A stretch of DNA of 64,000 nt. It comes from Lutraria lutraria. Lineage: Eukaryota > Mollusca > Bivalvia > Venerida > Mactridae. The notes beneath the pieces are model-generated. The model ran no database searches, had not been told where the DNA came from, and saw only the letters and a list, made by a program, of their open reading frames with translations. This document shows, one piece after another, positions 15,001 through 30,000 of the stretch. Numbering within the stretch: the stretch's first letter is position 1; each line of letters starts with the position of its first letter. A program made the translations under genes and the position numbers. The stretch is taken from assembly GCA_964023205.1 (NCBI GenBank), contig OZ026842.1, positions 8,525,407 to 8,589,406 on the forward strand. The letters are read 5' to 3'.

Positions 15001-18000
15001 GGTTTAATGGTGTCACAACCTGTAGCACCTAAGATTTAATGGTGTCATAACCTGTAGTTTCTAAGATATATTGGTCTTTAAACCTGCAGTACCTATGATT
15101 TAATGGTGTCACAACCAGCAATATATAAGGTTCCGTGTTTTCTCAACCTATTTAATGATGTCACAACCAGTGGCACATAAGATTTAATGGTGTCACAACC
15201 AGTAGTATCTAAGATTTAATGGTGTCACAACCAGTAGTATCTAAGATCTAATGGTGTCTCAACCTGTATTAACTAAGATTTAATGGTGTCACAACCAGTA
15301 GTACCTAAGATTTAATGGTGTCACAACCAGTAGTATCTAAGATTTAATGGTGTCACAACCAGTAGTACCTAAGATTTAATGGTGGCACAACCTGTAGTAT
15401 TTAAGATTTAATGGTGTCACAACCTGTAGCATTTAAGATTTAGTGCTGTCACAACCTGTAGCATTTAAGATTTGATGGTGTCACAACCTGTACCTCCGAT
15501 TTACAACCAGTAGTACCTAAGATTTAATGGTGTCATAACCAGTAGCACATAAGATGTACAACCAGTATTATCTAAGATTTAATGGTGTCATAACCTGTAG
15601 CACCTAAGATTTAATGGTGTCATAACCTGCAGTATCTAAGATATATTGGTCTTTAAACCTGCAGTACCTATGATTTAATGGAGTCACAACCAGTAATATC
15701 TAAGGTTCCGTGTTTTCTCAACCTATTTAATGATGTCACAACCTGTAGCACATAAGATTTAATGGTGTCACAACCAGTAGTATCTAAGATTTAATGGTGT
15801 CACAACCAGTAGTACCTAAGATTTAATGGTGTAACAACCAGTAGTATCTAAGATTTAATGGTGTCACAACCAGTAGTACCTATGATTTAATGGTGTCACA
15901 ACCAGTAGTATCTAAGATCTAATGGTGTCTCAACCTGTATTAACTAAGATTTAATGGTGTCACAACCAGTAGTATCTAAGATTTAATGGTGTAACAACCA
16001 GTAGTATCTAAGATTTAATGGTGTCACAACCAGTAGTACCTAAGATTTAATGGTGTCACAAGCTGTAGTAAGTAAGATTTAATGGTGTCACAACCTCTAA
16101 TATCTAAGATGTGAAATATGTCTTAACAAAAAGATATTATCACCAGTGACCTGTATAACTAAAATTTCTTCATCATGTTACAACAAGTAGATCTGTGTAC
16201 ACCTTCTTGCTATCAAATGCTGTTCTTGCTATCAATGATATCCATTAAAATGAAATACTAGTAGTAACTGACTGAACACAAGTATTTAATGTTACCTTAC
16301 TAACAATTTTGTTAAAAGCTTTTATCTTGAGAGAATAGACAAAAATAGAAACATTGACATTTGTCAATAATATGTTTTCTTTGAAGAATTGATAATAAAT
16401 AGTTACTAAAATGCAAATTGCTTTTATCTAATAAGAAATGATTATATTAGTAACTATGCCAAATAGCCTGCAAATATAAAGAAACAATAATCCATCTATG
16501 AATGACACAGTTAAGACAATAACAGGGATCTATGATACAATTGAATTAAGGGAGATTACATAAAAAATAAATAAAATATGAAACTATTTTTGATCCATGA
16601 AATATTTCTTGGTTAATTGTTTGGACACCAAAATTCAGATGGATGTAAAAATGGACAGGGGTAACATTTTATGCACTTTCACCATTTCGAATGGCGAGAG
16701 CATAAAAAAATCATAATCTGTTCCAAATAATTATGTAGGATTTTTTTTCACTGGGACCAAAATCACATATGAGGAAGCTATCCAGCTAGCTTATGGAAGG
16801 TCGTTGGTTCTACACAGGGTACCCACGTATATGTCTGTGGTTTCCCTCCATCATTAAAGGTGGACAGTCGCCAAATGGCCCTGGCTTTAAAGCTCCAGTG
16901 AAAATGTAATCCGGGCAAAAGCATGAAGACCATGTCACTAGTCATCACAACTCCAGTTAAGAACATTTCTACAATTGCCCTAAATGTGATGATTATTTAA
17001 ATTAAGTGCAGATAAGGCGACATACATATACTCAAATTGCAGTATAATATTTCACCTATGTGATTCTGCCTTTAATATTCAATGGTATAAAAGTGAGTAC
17101 ATGTACACTTAAATCTAGGACACATAGATAGTAGGAGAAGCAATCAATGATAACAAGGAGCATGGTATCTGTGTGACTTCATAAATTAGTACGGATAATT
17201 GAATTTACATACATACAAAACACCTAACCAGTATTCACTGAGGGATATTACATTAAATACAAGTAAGGTAAGAAATTTCAACTTCCTTAAAAAACTATTT
17301 CTTTCATTGTTAATTACTTATACAATAGCTGCTTCAACTAATTAATATATACAATATTTTTAACTCACTGTGAAATAAAATATTGTGATTCAAATAAGGA
17401 GACATACATACATACTGAAATAGGCTAAACAACTCAATGAGAGTAAGTTTTAACATATTAAAGTTATATGTAAACACAGAACTCAGTAAGTATTAATTTC
17501 ACCATTTTTTCTACATTATGACACAAGAATATTTGATTCCGTGTCTTTTGAATATGTCTACATGATTCAGATATCAAGTTCACTTAAAATGAAATACTAC
17601 CTATGAATTTCAAATGAAGTAATATACATACATACAATATCATTTTAACTACTCAATCGCCAAAATCACTTCTAAAAACCTGTATGGCTTACATTTGTCA
17701 TACACTTTATGAACAGTATTTGTAGATAGGTTATGATAGATTATTGAAGCCTTACATGAAACTGATGGGGCTCATCAGGGGAGACGCATTTATCAAGAAA
17801 TAATTAGCAAACATTTTTAAGAAAACGATACATTCTAGCATAGATTTTTCAAATACAGTACAATCTCTCCAATGTGGCCCTCTCTTGAGCAACAACATGA
17901 TTTTTCCCACTGCATAATTTAACGACTGATTTAACCTCTCTAGAGCAACAACCTCTCAACAAAAACATAATTTTGCTGCTCCCAATGGGTGTTGCTTTAA

Positions 18001-21000
18001 AGAGGATGCACTGTTGTCATATGCAGGTCATTGTACAGAAAGGGAGTTTTTTTTAACGAATCATTTCACCATAGCAAGTTGAGAAGTATAAATTTCATTA
18101 ATTATTAACTTAAGTATAAAATATCTTGTAAAATTTTTAATGTCACAAAAACTTCAGATTCACATAAACTGATACACATCTTGAACATATTATGATGAAC
18201 AAATCTAAAGCAAGCAACAATACAAAGCAGAGAACCTTGCAAACATGACCATGTCATGTGACTTTAAGATAACAAGACCTTTTTGTTAAAAAACACTGAT
18301 GCCCTCTGCGACCTTGACCTTTGACATACTGACCATGGGTCATCTACATGTGAGGTCCAACCAACCAAATCTGAAGAGGTTAGGTCGAATTGTTCTCTAG
18401 TTATTAGTTGGACAAGGTTTGGTTACAGACAGACCGATGGATTGACAAACAGACCAACATCATGTGCAAAGCAATATATCCCATTTCGAAGCATAGTTAA
18501 TGTGTATCTAAAACATAATATTTGCAGGGATTTGGGTGGGGGATATTGGGAGGGTGATCTAAAAGTGTTTCAAACTAAGTTTCAAAGATGAGGTAGGGAC
18601 AATGTACAATAATCCCAGGTAAACACATATACATCAACTAAACATCCAATTACTTGTATTATGTTAGGTACAGAATAAACACAAAGATAAAACAATAGGA
18701 AAATATTGTCGCTAAAGATAATACATCCATAATACAGCATTTTTTACAAATACTACTAAATGCTCATGTTAAAAGAACAGAATGGCTCAATTATTGTTAT
18801 TTATTAGATATATAGCTACCTTAGATACATTTAATTTATTACTCATTTCTAAAGTTTGTAAGACTTAAAAAAAAACGTAATTTTGCTTATGCACATTTTT
18901 ACTTTGAATTTTCATTGAAATGTATCTGTTTTTCTTTTATCTTCGAAAAAGGGGCTACCCTGATATACTTTAATGCAAATTTAATGGGACAATAACAACA
19001 GGATTATCTTTGTTTTAAATTCTAGAAATCTCATGTTAAATCATTTCTCATCACATAAACATAGTAAATTTTTTCCCAAAACATGTCTGCCTCATATTGA
19101 TATGATAATCATCAGCATTATGGGTATTCAACCTCACGTAAACATACACAGTGCAACCTCTCCAAAGCAACACACTTTGGGAGAAGCAAAATTATGTTTT
19201 TGGTGAGAGATCAAAACTATTGTTCTACAGGTTAAATTGTACAGCGGGAAAAATCATACTGCTGCTGGAGAATGTTGCTTAAAAGAGGGCCACACTGGAG
19301 AGGTTGCACTGTAATGCACTTGTCTCATTTGGATATAAAAACAAGATCACTGCAAGCGTTGCCAATGCCCATCTGTTCATAGCCTCATTGAGATCTATCC
19401 ACCTATGAAGTTTTATGTTGCTACCTATTATTGCTTCTGAGTTAAGAGGTACATTACGGTAATTTAAAATTTTTGCACAAATGAAGACCATGCAGTGAAC
19501 AAAATAGTGTGACTCTTTCTTTGAAAACAGCCAAGCTAATAATATACACTATGGGTATAAAACTTTTAAACAGCTAGATAATATATTAACAAGATTAGAC
19601 ATAGATGACCTCAATAGTTTATCACTTGAGGTGAGATATATCCGAAAGTAAACATGGTAAACTCATGTAACAACTGACAAGATAAATTTAGAGGAGGTCA
19701 AAACAAGCCTGTTTGTGGTAACTCACTGACCTAATTCTTTGGGGCATAGGGTGACCCATAAGTTTCAAATAGAACAAGATGTGTTTTATAAACACCATGC
19801 CCCCTCCGGTTGCCCTTTTTGAAAATGCACAGGTCCTGTAGAGATTGTCATGATGAACCAAGATATGAAGTTCAGGTGATTGCAGGTGGTAGCGTTTTGA
19901 TTTAATAGACGATTCTATTTTAAAATTTTGTACGATTTACCTCCCCTGAAAAAGTACTCTTCAATCTCCTATCCGCCATTACAGGAGTGAAAACACAAAG
20001 AAACTGATAGTAAATAAATCAGTAAAAATGCCTTATAAGCGCGGTGGTGGTAGACAATGTGTTGTGTTTGATTGATCTAACAATAAAAAAAAGACTAAAT
20101 GAATGGGAAATTCTACGTGCCAGACACACATAGCGACATACATTTTAACACAAATTATAGAAGTACAGCATTATTAAATTGTCAATATATCATTGTAAAA
20201 TTTAGTAAACTAATATCACAATGTTCCGATATTTCATTGCCATAATTAATAAAACAATTCCATTTCATTGTGAACATTAATTCAAACAAACATAATGTAC
20301 ATCTTTAGTAAAATAGTGAAAACTACAGCAAATGAATAGGAAAGCGTAGTAACTTCTTCGTTGTTTATTATCCAGTCATTTATATTTAGTCAATTTATAG
20401 ATTTAAAAACTAAACCATAGTTGTATACATAAAATAAATCACTGTACAGAGTTCATTGCAATGATTTTAAATAAATATATTCAGTTTGTCTTTACGCATA
20501 TCGCAGGTATTTTACAAAATAGTTTTTATTAACGATAAGGCATAAGCACCCAGTATATCATTTGTATCATGCAGTGATCCATAATTTTAATTGAACAACC
20601 GAAAGTCGCTAATTAATTGATCACACGATCACACTTAGGTTTGCCATATTACACAGTCATCTAATAGACATTGAACAGCTACTATATAAGTGACCCCCCT
20701 CCCAAATCCACATGAGGTCTAATCTCTTAATTGTTTTATTGTCCCTAATTGGATTAATCCTGGCTGGTCATGGTCTGTAGACTTGACACCTAGTAAAAAA
20801 GTAGGGTCATAATTTTATTGATATGGTGATAATAAGTTTATGACTAAATTCCTGTTGTTTTTATAAGCATAGAGTAACTGATTATGTAAAGAGAAGCTAG
20901 TCTATCAATGACCCTGTCTGTTTTATTACCCCCTACTGTGGAAACAGGGGTCTTGCTGGTCCATAATGCACTTGCCTCGCATTCCTGGTTCAATGTCTTT

Positions 21001-24000
21001 AAGTGTCGGTGCTTCTTTTTGAAGTCAGCTGTCAATTTCCTGTTTTCCTGTCTCGGTATCATAAAACTTGCTGAGACAGTATATGCGTGTGACATCTTAT
21101 CTGATGTTTTAATGATGTGGAATTGGATTAATAGTAGCATATTGGGACCTTGGTGATTGTTTTAGGTACAGTACAACATAGAATAAATAAACAAAGTGTG
21201 TCACTTGTCTATAATTTGAAAATAAAATGTAAAATCATTATCAGCTAGATGTTATTTCAGTAAAAAGCTATAAGAACTGTGATATAAAATTACTAATTGA
21301 TTTATTTTTTTTCATGAACTGTTGCTGTTTATTATTGATTAACTATTGTTGATCGAGTCACACATGTCACAGATCGAATATGTAACACGAGTGAAAAATT
21401 CGACCGAATATATCACACGTGTCAGATGTGACATATTCCAAAAAGTGGACACAGGAATATGAAATTGACAACGGATACATCATATTAAATTTGTCATCAT
21501 GCAGTTCTGAAAGGAAAACGTGGTTTTAAACAATCACATTCATGCAACAAAGTTTTTATCACAACCAGCACACGATCACCACCACCATCATTATCATCAT
21601 CATTACGAAGAAAACAAAGAAATTACGACGAGCACCATCGTCATCACACGCTAATGCATGTCTGTTCAAAAGCCAAGGATCTATATATAGCACCAGATAT
21701 TCAATTGAATAATTAAAATCTGATCAAGCATTCGTTTTCTGCTTATGAAGGCAGGTAGAAACAGTCTGAGGTCTCATATTAGCAATTAAACAAATAATAA
21801 AAGACACAAGATAGGCAAATCATTTATTTACAGGTATATTCATTATTATACACTACTCCGCTAGCAAATACTAACGAAATTGCTCCTTCTGTGTCATTTT
21901 TACAGACAAAAACTTGCGGTTATAGATTTTTATCGGTAATCAACTCGCATACTTCTTAGGAACTTTCACTCCTGTAATGGCGGACGGTCACGTGATAAAA
22001 CAATGGCGGCGGTCTAATTGATGGAAATAGAATCGTCTATAGGCAAGGTTAAATTTCGGTACAGCCAAACAAAGGGCCGTAAATCTGCTAAAAATGATTG
22101 AATCACAAAACCCAAACAATATGTGCTGGTGAACATGGTGACAATAGTTCTATCAAAGTTTGGTAAAAATCCCTTGAGAAATACAGAAGAAGTTGCAAAC
22201 AAAAGAGTATTTCTCTATATATTACATATGCACAAATAAACAAAGGGCCATAATTCCGTCAAAATTTATCGAATCATAAAACCTTTTCAACATGCATTAG
22301 GTATCTCGATAACAATAGTTCCATGAAAGTTTTATCAAAATCCCTTGAGAAAACAAGGAAACAAGAGTATTTCGCTGTTACAATCACACAAAATAAACAA
22401 AAGGCCATAATTCCGTCAAAAATGATAGAATCACAAAATCCGGAATATATGTGTGGTGGTTCTTGATAACAAGTCTGTGAAAGTTTCGTCAAAATCCCAT
22501 GAAAAATGTAGGAGTAGTATCCTAAAAAAAACGTCGGAATTTTTTTAAACACAATGACTCTTTGACCTACTGACCTGAAAATGCACAGGTCCTGTAGAGG
22601 TTGTCATGAGGAACCTACATATGAAGTTTGATGGATGTAGGTGCAGGCGTTTTGATTTTATAGGCAAGGTTAAAGTTTGGTACAAACAGACAGACAAACA
22701 GAGAAAATATAAAAAAAAGTTGCTTACAGAGGATGGCAATCTAGTACTGGTTCTTCCCAGGAATGACGCCTAGGTGAACAAACTGTCCACCTCATATGAC
22801 TCTGACAGTTGAAAAGGGACGTAAAACTCGAACAAATATACATTATAACTGAGCCAAAAAGGACATTTTATGATGTATCAACAGAGAACAATTTCAATAA
22901 AATCCAGTAGACAAGTGAAATCCTGGTTGTATGGAGTAAAGTGTTAAAGAAAACATCAAAGAATTTATGTTAACTCTTCTTTTTTACTTTCAGACCAATT
23001 CAACCATAAAGACAGCGTGCATCATAGTATACATGCAAACTATGGACAAGTAAGACCCAGTGAGACATATACATCAACATGAATTACTCACACAAACTTA
23101 CAACAGCTTGGTTAGTTGTGTTGGTAATAGGGATAACTCTTGCAGGAGATGAAGAAAAAGGTTTAAAAGTTGTCCCCCCTAATATGGCTGTAGAACCTGG
23201 ACATGAGGTGGTCCTAGTTTGTCAACATTTCCCACAAAACCAGACAGCAGACACAAAGCTAGACTGGTTCATGCCATCTGGGGAAGGTCCAATATCAAAA
23301 TTAGCAGCAAACCAGTCATACGCAGAACAGAATGGATCCAAAATTCATCGTTTTCAGTCAGAAAATGGGACACTGACAATAATAAATGCCACATACGATG
23401 ATGCTGGAACATATACATGTAAAAATAAGAATCAGAAACTAGAGGTTCAGTCCAAAGTAAAAGTGTATGTGATGCCATCATATACAACAGAGATCATTGC
23501 AGTTTTGGTGATTAATGCAATTCTTGTAATTATCTTCATAGCATGTTCTATCTGGACGTTCATCAAAGATCGTAAACAAGCTAACATAGAAAATAAACGT
23601 AAACACAAACTTGGACATCATGATATTGCAAAGAAAGCCTTATCCGACTAACAGATATTATGACTAATCCGGATAAAAATATAGCACTAATGCAGGCCAG
23701 TCTTACTGGACAGTCTACTCTGACAGTCTAACTACTTTGGTTATTTATTTACTTTTCAACTAACAATAATGCATTCAAAATGTTGGAGAATACTATAAAA
23801 CCTTTAACTCATTTCATTTACTGCATTTTCATTTATTTTGTTGGGCTCAGTCTTCATGGTTTTTACTAAAATGGTTATTTCGTGGGGACATAAATTCGTG
23901 GATTTTGATTTTTGAAAAAAATGCCTTATCTCTGCATTTAAATTTGTGGGGATTTCGTGGATGAGCCAACCCAAGAAATACACAAATTTAAATCCCGAAT

Positions 24001-27000
24001 GAAATTTAATGATTCCACAGTATTACATTATTCAGATTAGGCCCATCACTTATATTAAGCAGAATGTGTATCTATATTTTATGTAATAAAATAAAGATCA
24101 ATGAAATCGTCTTGTGTGTTTAGTACCTGTAACTCTAATATTATTCTATTCCAGCTTAATTCAGAACTTATAAGAACTACAAGAAGCTAAATCTGTTACC
24201 AAGGTCCATGAATGTTTATGTGTGTCACAAATAATGGTAGCATTTATGATATTAAATGGCTGTATAAAATTAGTTTATAAGCATTCTTAACAAGAGTCCT
24301 ACAAAAAAGTGCCAACATTTGTCTGTTCAACGCCTCATTTAGATATATCCACCTATGAAGTTTCATGTTGCTACCTCTTATAGTTTCTGAGTTATGAGCT
24401 ACAATGAATTTTTTGCACAGACACAGATGATACAGTGATTACAATAGCTAGACTTTTTCTTCGAACAGACAAGCTAAAAAGACGGTAAGACAACTGAATG
24501 ATATGAAAATAAGCATGTTTGTCTGTCATACTTAAGCATATAATCTACTTCTACCAATCTTACAATTACTATAACACTTACTTCTTAATTCTTTGACTGT
24601 TTCTTTACTGATTTTTCTGAAAAGCAAAACATCAAGAAACCATCAGTATAACCATTAATACCGACATTATTTAAGTATGACTGGTGTATTTTATTACCAT
24701 CTATGTCAAACAAGAGGGCCAAGATGGCCCTATATCGCTCACATGACAATCACTGTTCACTCATTGAACAATGTTTTGAACCGGTGACCTAGTTTTTGAC
24801 CCCAGACGACCTATGTTCGAATTTGTCTTACATATCATTAAGACAAACAGTCTGACTAGGTTTGGTGAAGATACGATCAAAATTTGACATCTACAGTGTT
24901 AATAACGTTTTCCTAAGATTTGACCTTGTGACCTGGTTTTTTATCCTAGGTGACCCATATTTGAACTTGTCCTTAATATCATTAAGACAACCAATCCAAC
25001 AAGGTTTGGCCAAGATCCAATTAAAACTATGACATTTAGAGCTTTTACAAGATTTTTACCTAAGATTTGACCTTGTGACCCAGTTTTTGAACCCAGCTGA
25101 CCCATGTTCATCCTTGACCCACATATCATTGAGGCAAACATTTTGACAAGGTTTGGTGAAGATCCAATTAAAACTGTGACATCTACAGTGTTAACAAAAG
25201 TTTTCCTAAGATTTGACCTGGTGACCTAGTTATTGACCCCAGATGACCCATATTTATACTTGACCGTTATATCATTAAAACAAACGATTTGACAAAGTTT
25301 GGTGAAGATCCAATAATAACTGTGAAATCTACAGTGTTAACATGGTTTTTCATAAGATTTGACCTAGCGGCCTAGTTTTTTACCCAAGATGACCCATGTT
25401 CGAACTCGTCCAAGATATTATGAAGACAAACATTCTGACAAGGTTTCATGATCATCCAATCAAAACAGTGACTTCTAGAGTGTTCACAAGGTTTTCCAGC
25501 AATTTGCCCTAGTGACCTAATTTTACTACAAAAATTACCCATTTTCAAACTTGACCTACATATTATTAAAATAAACATTCTGACAAAGTTTCATGAAGAT
25601 AAATTCAAAACAGTGATTTCTAAAGTGTTCACAAGGTTTTCCCTTATTTGGCCCTGGTGACCTAGTTTTTGACCCCAAATGGCCCAATATCGAACTCGTC
25701 CGAGATTTTGTTGATATTAATGTTCTGACCCAGTTTTGCTAAAATTGAGCCAAAAATGTGGCCCCTAGTGTGGTCACAACATAAAGTTTGACGACGCACG
25801 ACGCCGGACGGAGAGTGATCCTAATAGCTCACTTTGTCACTTTGTGACATGTGAGCTAAAAAGTATAAGAATCATAATCATGTTTATCATTTTCTATGCC
25901 ATTGAGCAAATATTTAAAATAATTAAAACATGAATGAAAGTATTCTTAAAAATGGCTTCATCATTTTATGCAAACTTGCACAACAAAGGTTATACCATTC
26001 ATACATCCATAATACAGTCAACCCTATGTTAAAAGTCACTTTCAGTGCAAAAAGGGGCTAATTAGTTCAGCATAGAAGGAAAAGGAAAATGATAGGTTTC
26101 TTCTTTTTCTTGTATACAGGTATGTTTATAATTACACAACAAAATGTACGTTAAACCTGTGTTAGCAGACCCCTCTGATAGAAGGCAACTCAGTAAATAA
26201 AGGCTTGCTTTGCAAATCTGCCATTGATTAGAATAAACTGACAAATAACAAGCTACAAGACCTCCAAATAAAGGCCATTTACAAACTAAGGCCACATTTA
26301 TCTCTTCCAAAAGTGTCCTTTGTTCACAGGTTTGACTATACTAATCAGTGTAGCATAAAGCCAAGGTCAATATGATACTCTTCTACTTAGGAGACTTAAA
26401 TCAATGACCAACACGAGAGCTGCAAGCGGTGCCAATGCTTGCCTGTTCACCTCAGTGAGATCTATCCACCTAGATGAAGTTTCATGTTGTTTCCTCTTCT
26501 AGTTTCTGAGTTATGAGCTACATTAAAGTTATTGCACAGACAAAGACGATGCAGTGATCACAATAGTGCAACTTATTCTTTGAATACAGCCGAGCTAAAA
26601 ATGCTGTTTAACCAACAGTATTCAAGTAAAGATGGTGTGGTAACTATACACATACAATGTGACTGTCTATGACTAGAATCTAATACATACCCAGATTCCA
26701 AGAGTTTTACTTTCTTCACTAATTCCTTCTTCTCTGACTCCAATCTCTCCACACTCACAGAATTTGCCTTGGCTAAATGTTCATACTGTCTCTGAGCACC
26801 CTAGAATTTATGTAATAAATCATTGATTAACAAATTGCAATTCATTTTACACATACATGGACTGTGGCATCTAAACCAATTATACGACATCAGATACAGG
26901 TAAAAATTGCATCAGACATACAGTAAAACCTCTTCATAGCGGTCTTCTGTAGAGCAACAACCTCTCTATAACAACGCCTTCAAAATTTCCCTAAACCGAT

Positions 27001-30000
27001 GTTTACTATAAATTTAACCTCTGTAGAGCAACAACCTCTAAACAACGGCCAATATTTGCAGCTCCCATGCACAGGGTGTTGCTCTACAGAGGTTGTACTG
27101 TACATGTACAAATTGACCAGTACTCAAAATGTAAGCACAGTACAACCCTTCAATAGTGGCCATCTCTTAAGCAACAACCTCCCTTCAACAACATTATAAA
27201 TTTTTTCTCTTAACAATAACATTATTTTGCAACTCCCAAAAGGTGTTGCTTTGGAGAGGTTGCACTGTATACAGTAAAAAAGCAGAATTCTACATTAATC
27301 TATTTACAATTAGTTTTATACATTTGAATTGCACACTTCTAGCATGAGTGAACTATGAAAATGTGAAGCACTAATCACATATTATGATAGGCACTGTAGA
27401 GCTAGTGGAATGGCATAGAATCATTCATGAAAACAGTAAAAAAATACATGTTTTAATTTCAAAGCCACAATATATCTTATTAATCACATTAGAACTGTAC
27501 CAATCACTACAATTAATAACTTAGAAATAACTTAACATGAAAAGACTGGGCCTTTTTTCCTTCAATAATTGAGGCCAATATTGGGTGACTTCCCAATTGC
27601 AAAAGGCCTCTTTTTTCCTAGTTCAGCTAAAGAATTTCCAAACATACAAATATTATAATGCTAAAATTCTGTAAGTTTATAATACACCATACATCTGACA
27701 ACACCTTCTTCATGCACAGATATTCTAGAATCATATGATGCCCAGTTACAGCATTAAACAATTTTGTTTTCAATTATTTAACTGATGCAACTTTCCATAT
27801 TATGTATGTATGTAGACTGCCATTTGTCCACTGATGCATCTTAAAAATCAGTCTACCTTTTTCAAAATTGGCCAAAAAACTTGCTTGAATTTATCATTAT
27901 AAAAGATGAATATTATAAACCCAGCACAAACCTCTGTAGCGATAAGTCTGTCAGATAAAGTCTGATTTTCTTTTTTCTTCACATTTAATTGTTCTTCTAG
28001 AGTAGCTGTGGCCTAAATAAAAGAATAAATAGCATATTAGTATAAGAAATAGTACAAAACATATACTTGACTTTATTTAGATAAAAAGTGTATGATGAAA
28101 AATTTACACTTTCATTACACGACACAACAAATTTTTTTTCAGTCTACTCATCCTGCAAGACAATCAGCTAAGTTTTTTTCACTACTTCTACAGTACTTTA
28201 TATGGATTTTTCAAGTTTTCAGGCTACTGGACCAGCAGAACAGCCAGCTTAAAACCAACTTATTAGTTCTACAGTAATATGTCGAGGGCTCAACGCAACA
28301 CTGTCGTAACTCATATTGAAATAAGAACAAGTTATGACAATGTTGTGTTGAGCTCTCAATATACTCGGCCCGAGTCAATTTTTGCTCATAATTATGAGCA
28401 GATTATTGGACATGTTGAGCCCTGCATTAGACAACTGGATGATCAATGGCAAGCCAGTCTTTGAATATAATGAACATACATAAATGCACATGTAATAAAT
28501 AGATGCAACAAGAAATCTGTTCACTTCACCTTTCTTAATGGTTCTGTGTCCAGTAAGGCAGCTTTAAGTTGAGTTTCTAATATCTCACATTGTCTGTAAT
28601 AATACATGAGAAGATATGACCATTATTATGATTAAGTGCATTGATTTCACAGAAATTATCAAAGGAATCAAACTTACGATAGCTTTCGTTCCGTTCTTTC
28701 TCAACAATCATAGAAACTTAATTATTTTCTGTAGTACACTAGGTAACATATTGTCAACAATTTTGAGGCTCATCTGCCACTGCTATAAAAAATTCTTCCA
28801 AACAATTCCACAATTGCTAGACATAGTACTACACTAAATTACATTGACCTTAAAAGTAGGAGGAGTCAGCAAGAGCACTAAACAATTTATTTACAGACAA
28901 GGACTGTTTATTTATAAACGTCTCATCAAAGGAAACGATGAGGTAAAATATTGAAAACTCCTAAACTAAGCCACCAGACAGGTCAATAATGTAGTGAGTC
29001 TCATCTTAAGAATCTGTTAAACTTAAACCATTCAATTATACATTAAAATGCAAAATAAGAAAATATACGACTTAGCAAATTTTACCTTCGATATTTATCA
29101 GCGCTCTTGTGCGCTTCGTCTGTCCTCTTACACTGTAGGTCATAATGTACAAATAATTAAGGAAAACTAATTATATAAAACACTAAGGCCATAAAAAAAT
29201 TGATTGTTTCTGGTTACATAATCATTAAACATACAAGTCGGGCTTTTCTGGCTCTTGAAAGTGTGTGGAAAGTTAAATAATGAAGAAAGTGGATGGACTG
29301 TTTCTCTGTCCTAGTATAAAGTCTAGGATTCAAAATGTGGGCTTCACAGACTAGTTTGACTGTATTTATGATAAAATGAACAAGAAGTGTTTGTGAAACA
29401 CGGATGCCCCATGGGACCTTGACCTTTCACATACTGACCTAAAAATCAATAGGGGTCATCTACATGTGATGACCAACCACCCACCCAAACCTGAAAAGCT
29501 TACTACACCTAATTGTTCTCTAGTAATAGGGCAAACAAAGTTTGGTTACGGACAGACTGACCAAGGGACCTTTTTACTAACAGTACTATTTCTCTCTCCA
29601 TTGGGAAGATTGGGGAAATAGAATAGATAGCTGGTGTAAGTCTGAATTTTTGGGGAAACTGTATGTTTTTAAAGAAATTTTCAATTGGGAAGAGGCCTAT
29701 AATAGGCCTCTGCTATAGAAGGTAATAAATCACTGACTGACCGACATGTGCAAAGCAATATACCCCCTTTTCTTTGAAAGGGGTTATAAAAATGATAATG
29801 CAGGTGATATAATTTAGTATAAAATAGTATAACAAAGGATATCATCACATTTTGTCTTGAACTTCTTTATCAACAGACTGAAATGAAAACAAAACTATAA
29901 GCATAAGTGATAATAATATATTGAAATTTCATTAAAATGTGTTTTAAAACCAATCATAGAAAACCAAGGTTTATCATACAAAAAGTCAAACATTAATTTA

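Noticed and set aside
14610..16110. Regular repeats that at first glance resemble a CRISPR array.
   Set aside because: Units are contiguous with no unique spacers, in an intron of an animal gene; this is a minisatellite.
28092..28464. Two adjacent plus-strand open frames of about 61 codons.
   Set aside because: They run across an ICE1 intron and a hairpin mini-element, with no start context or family match.
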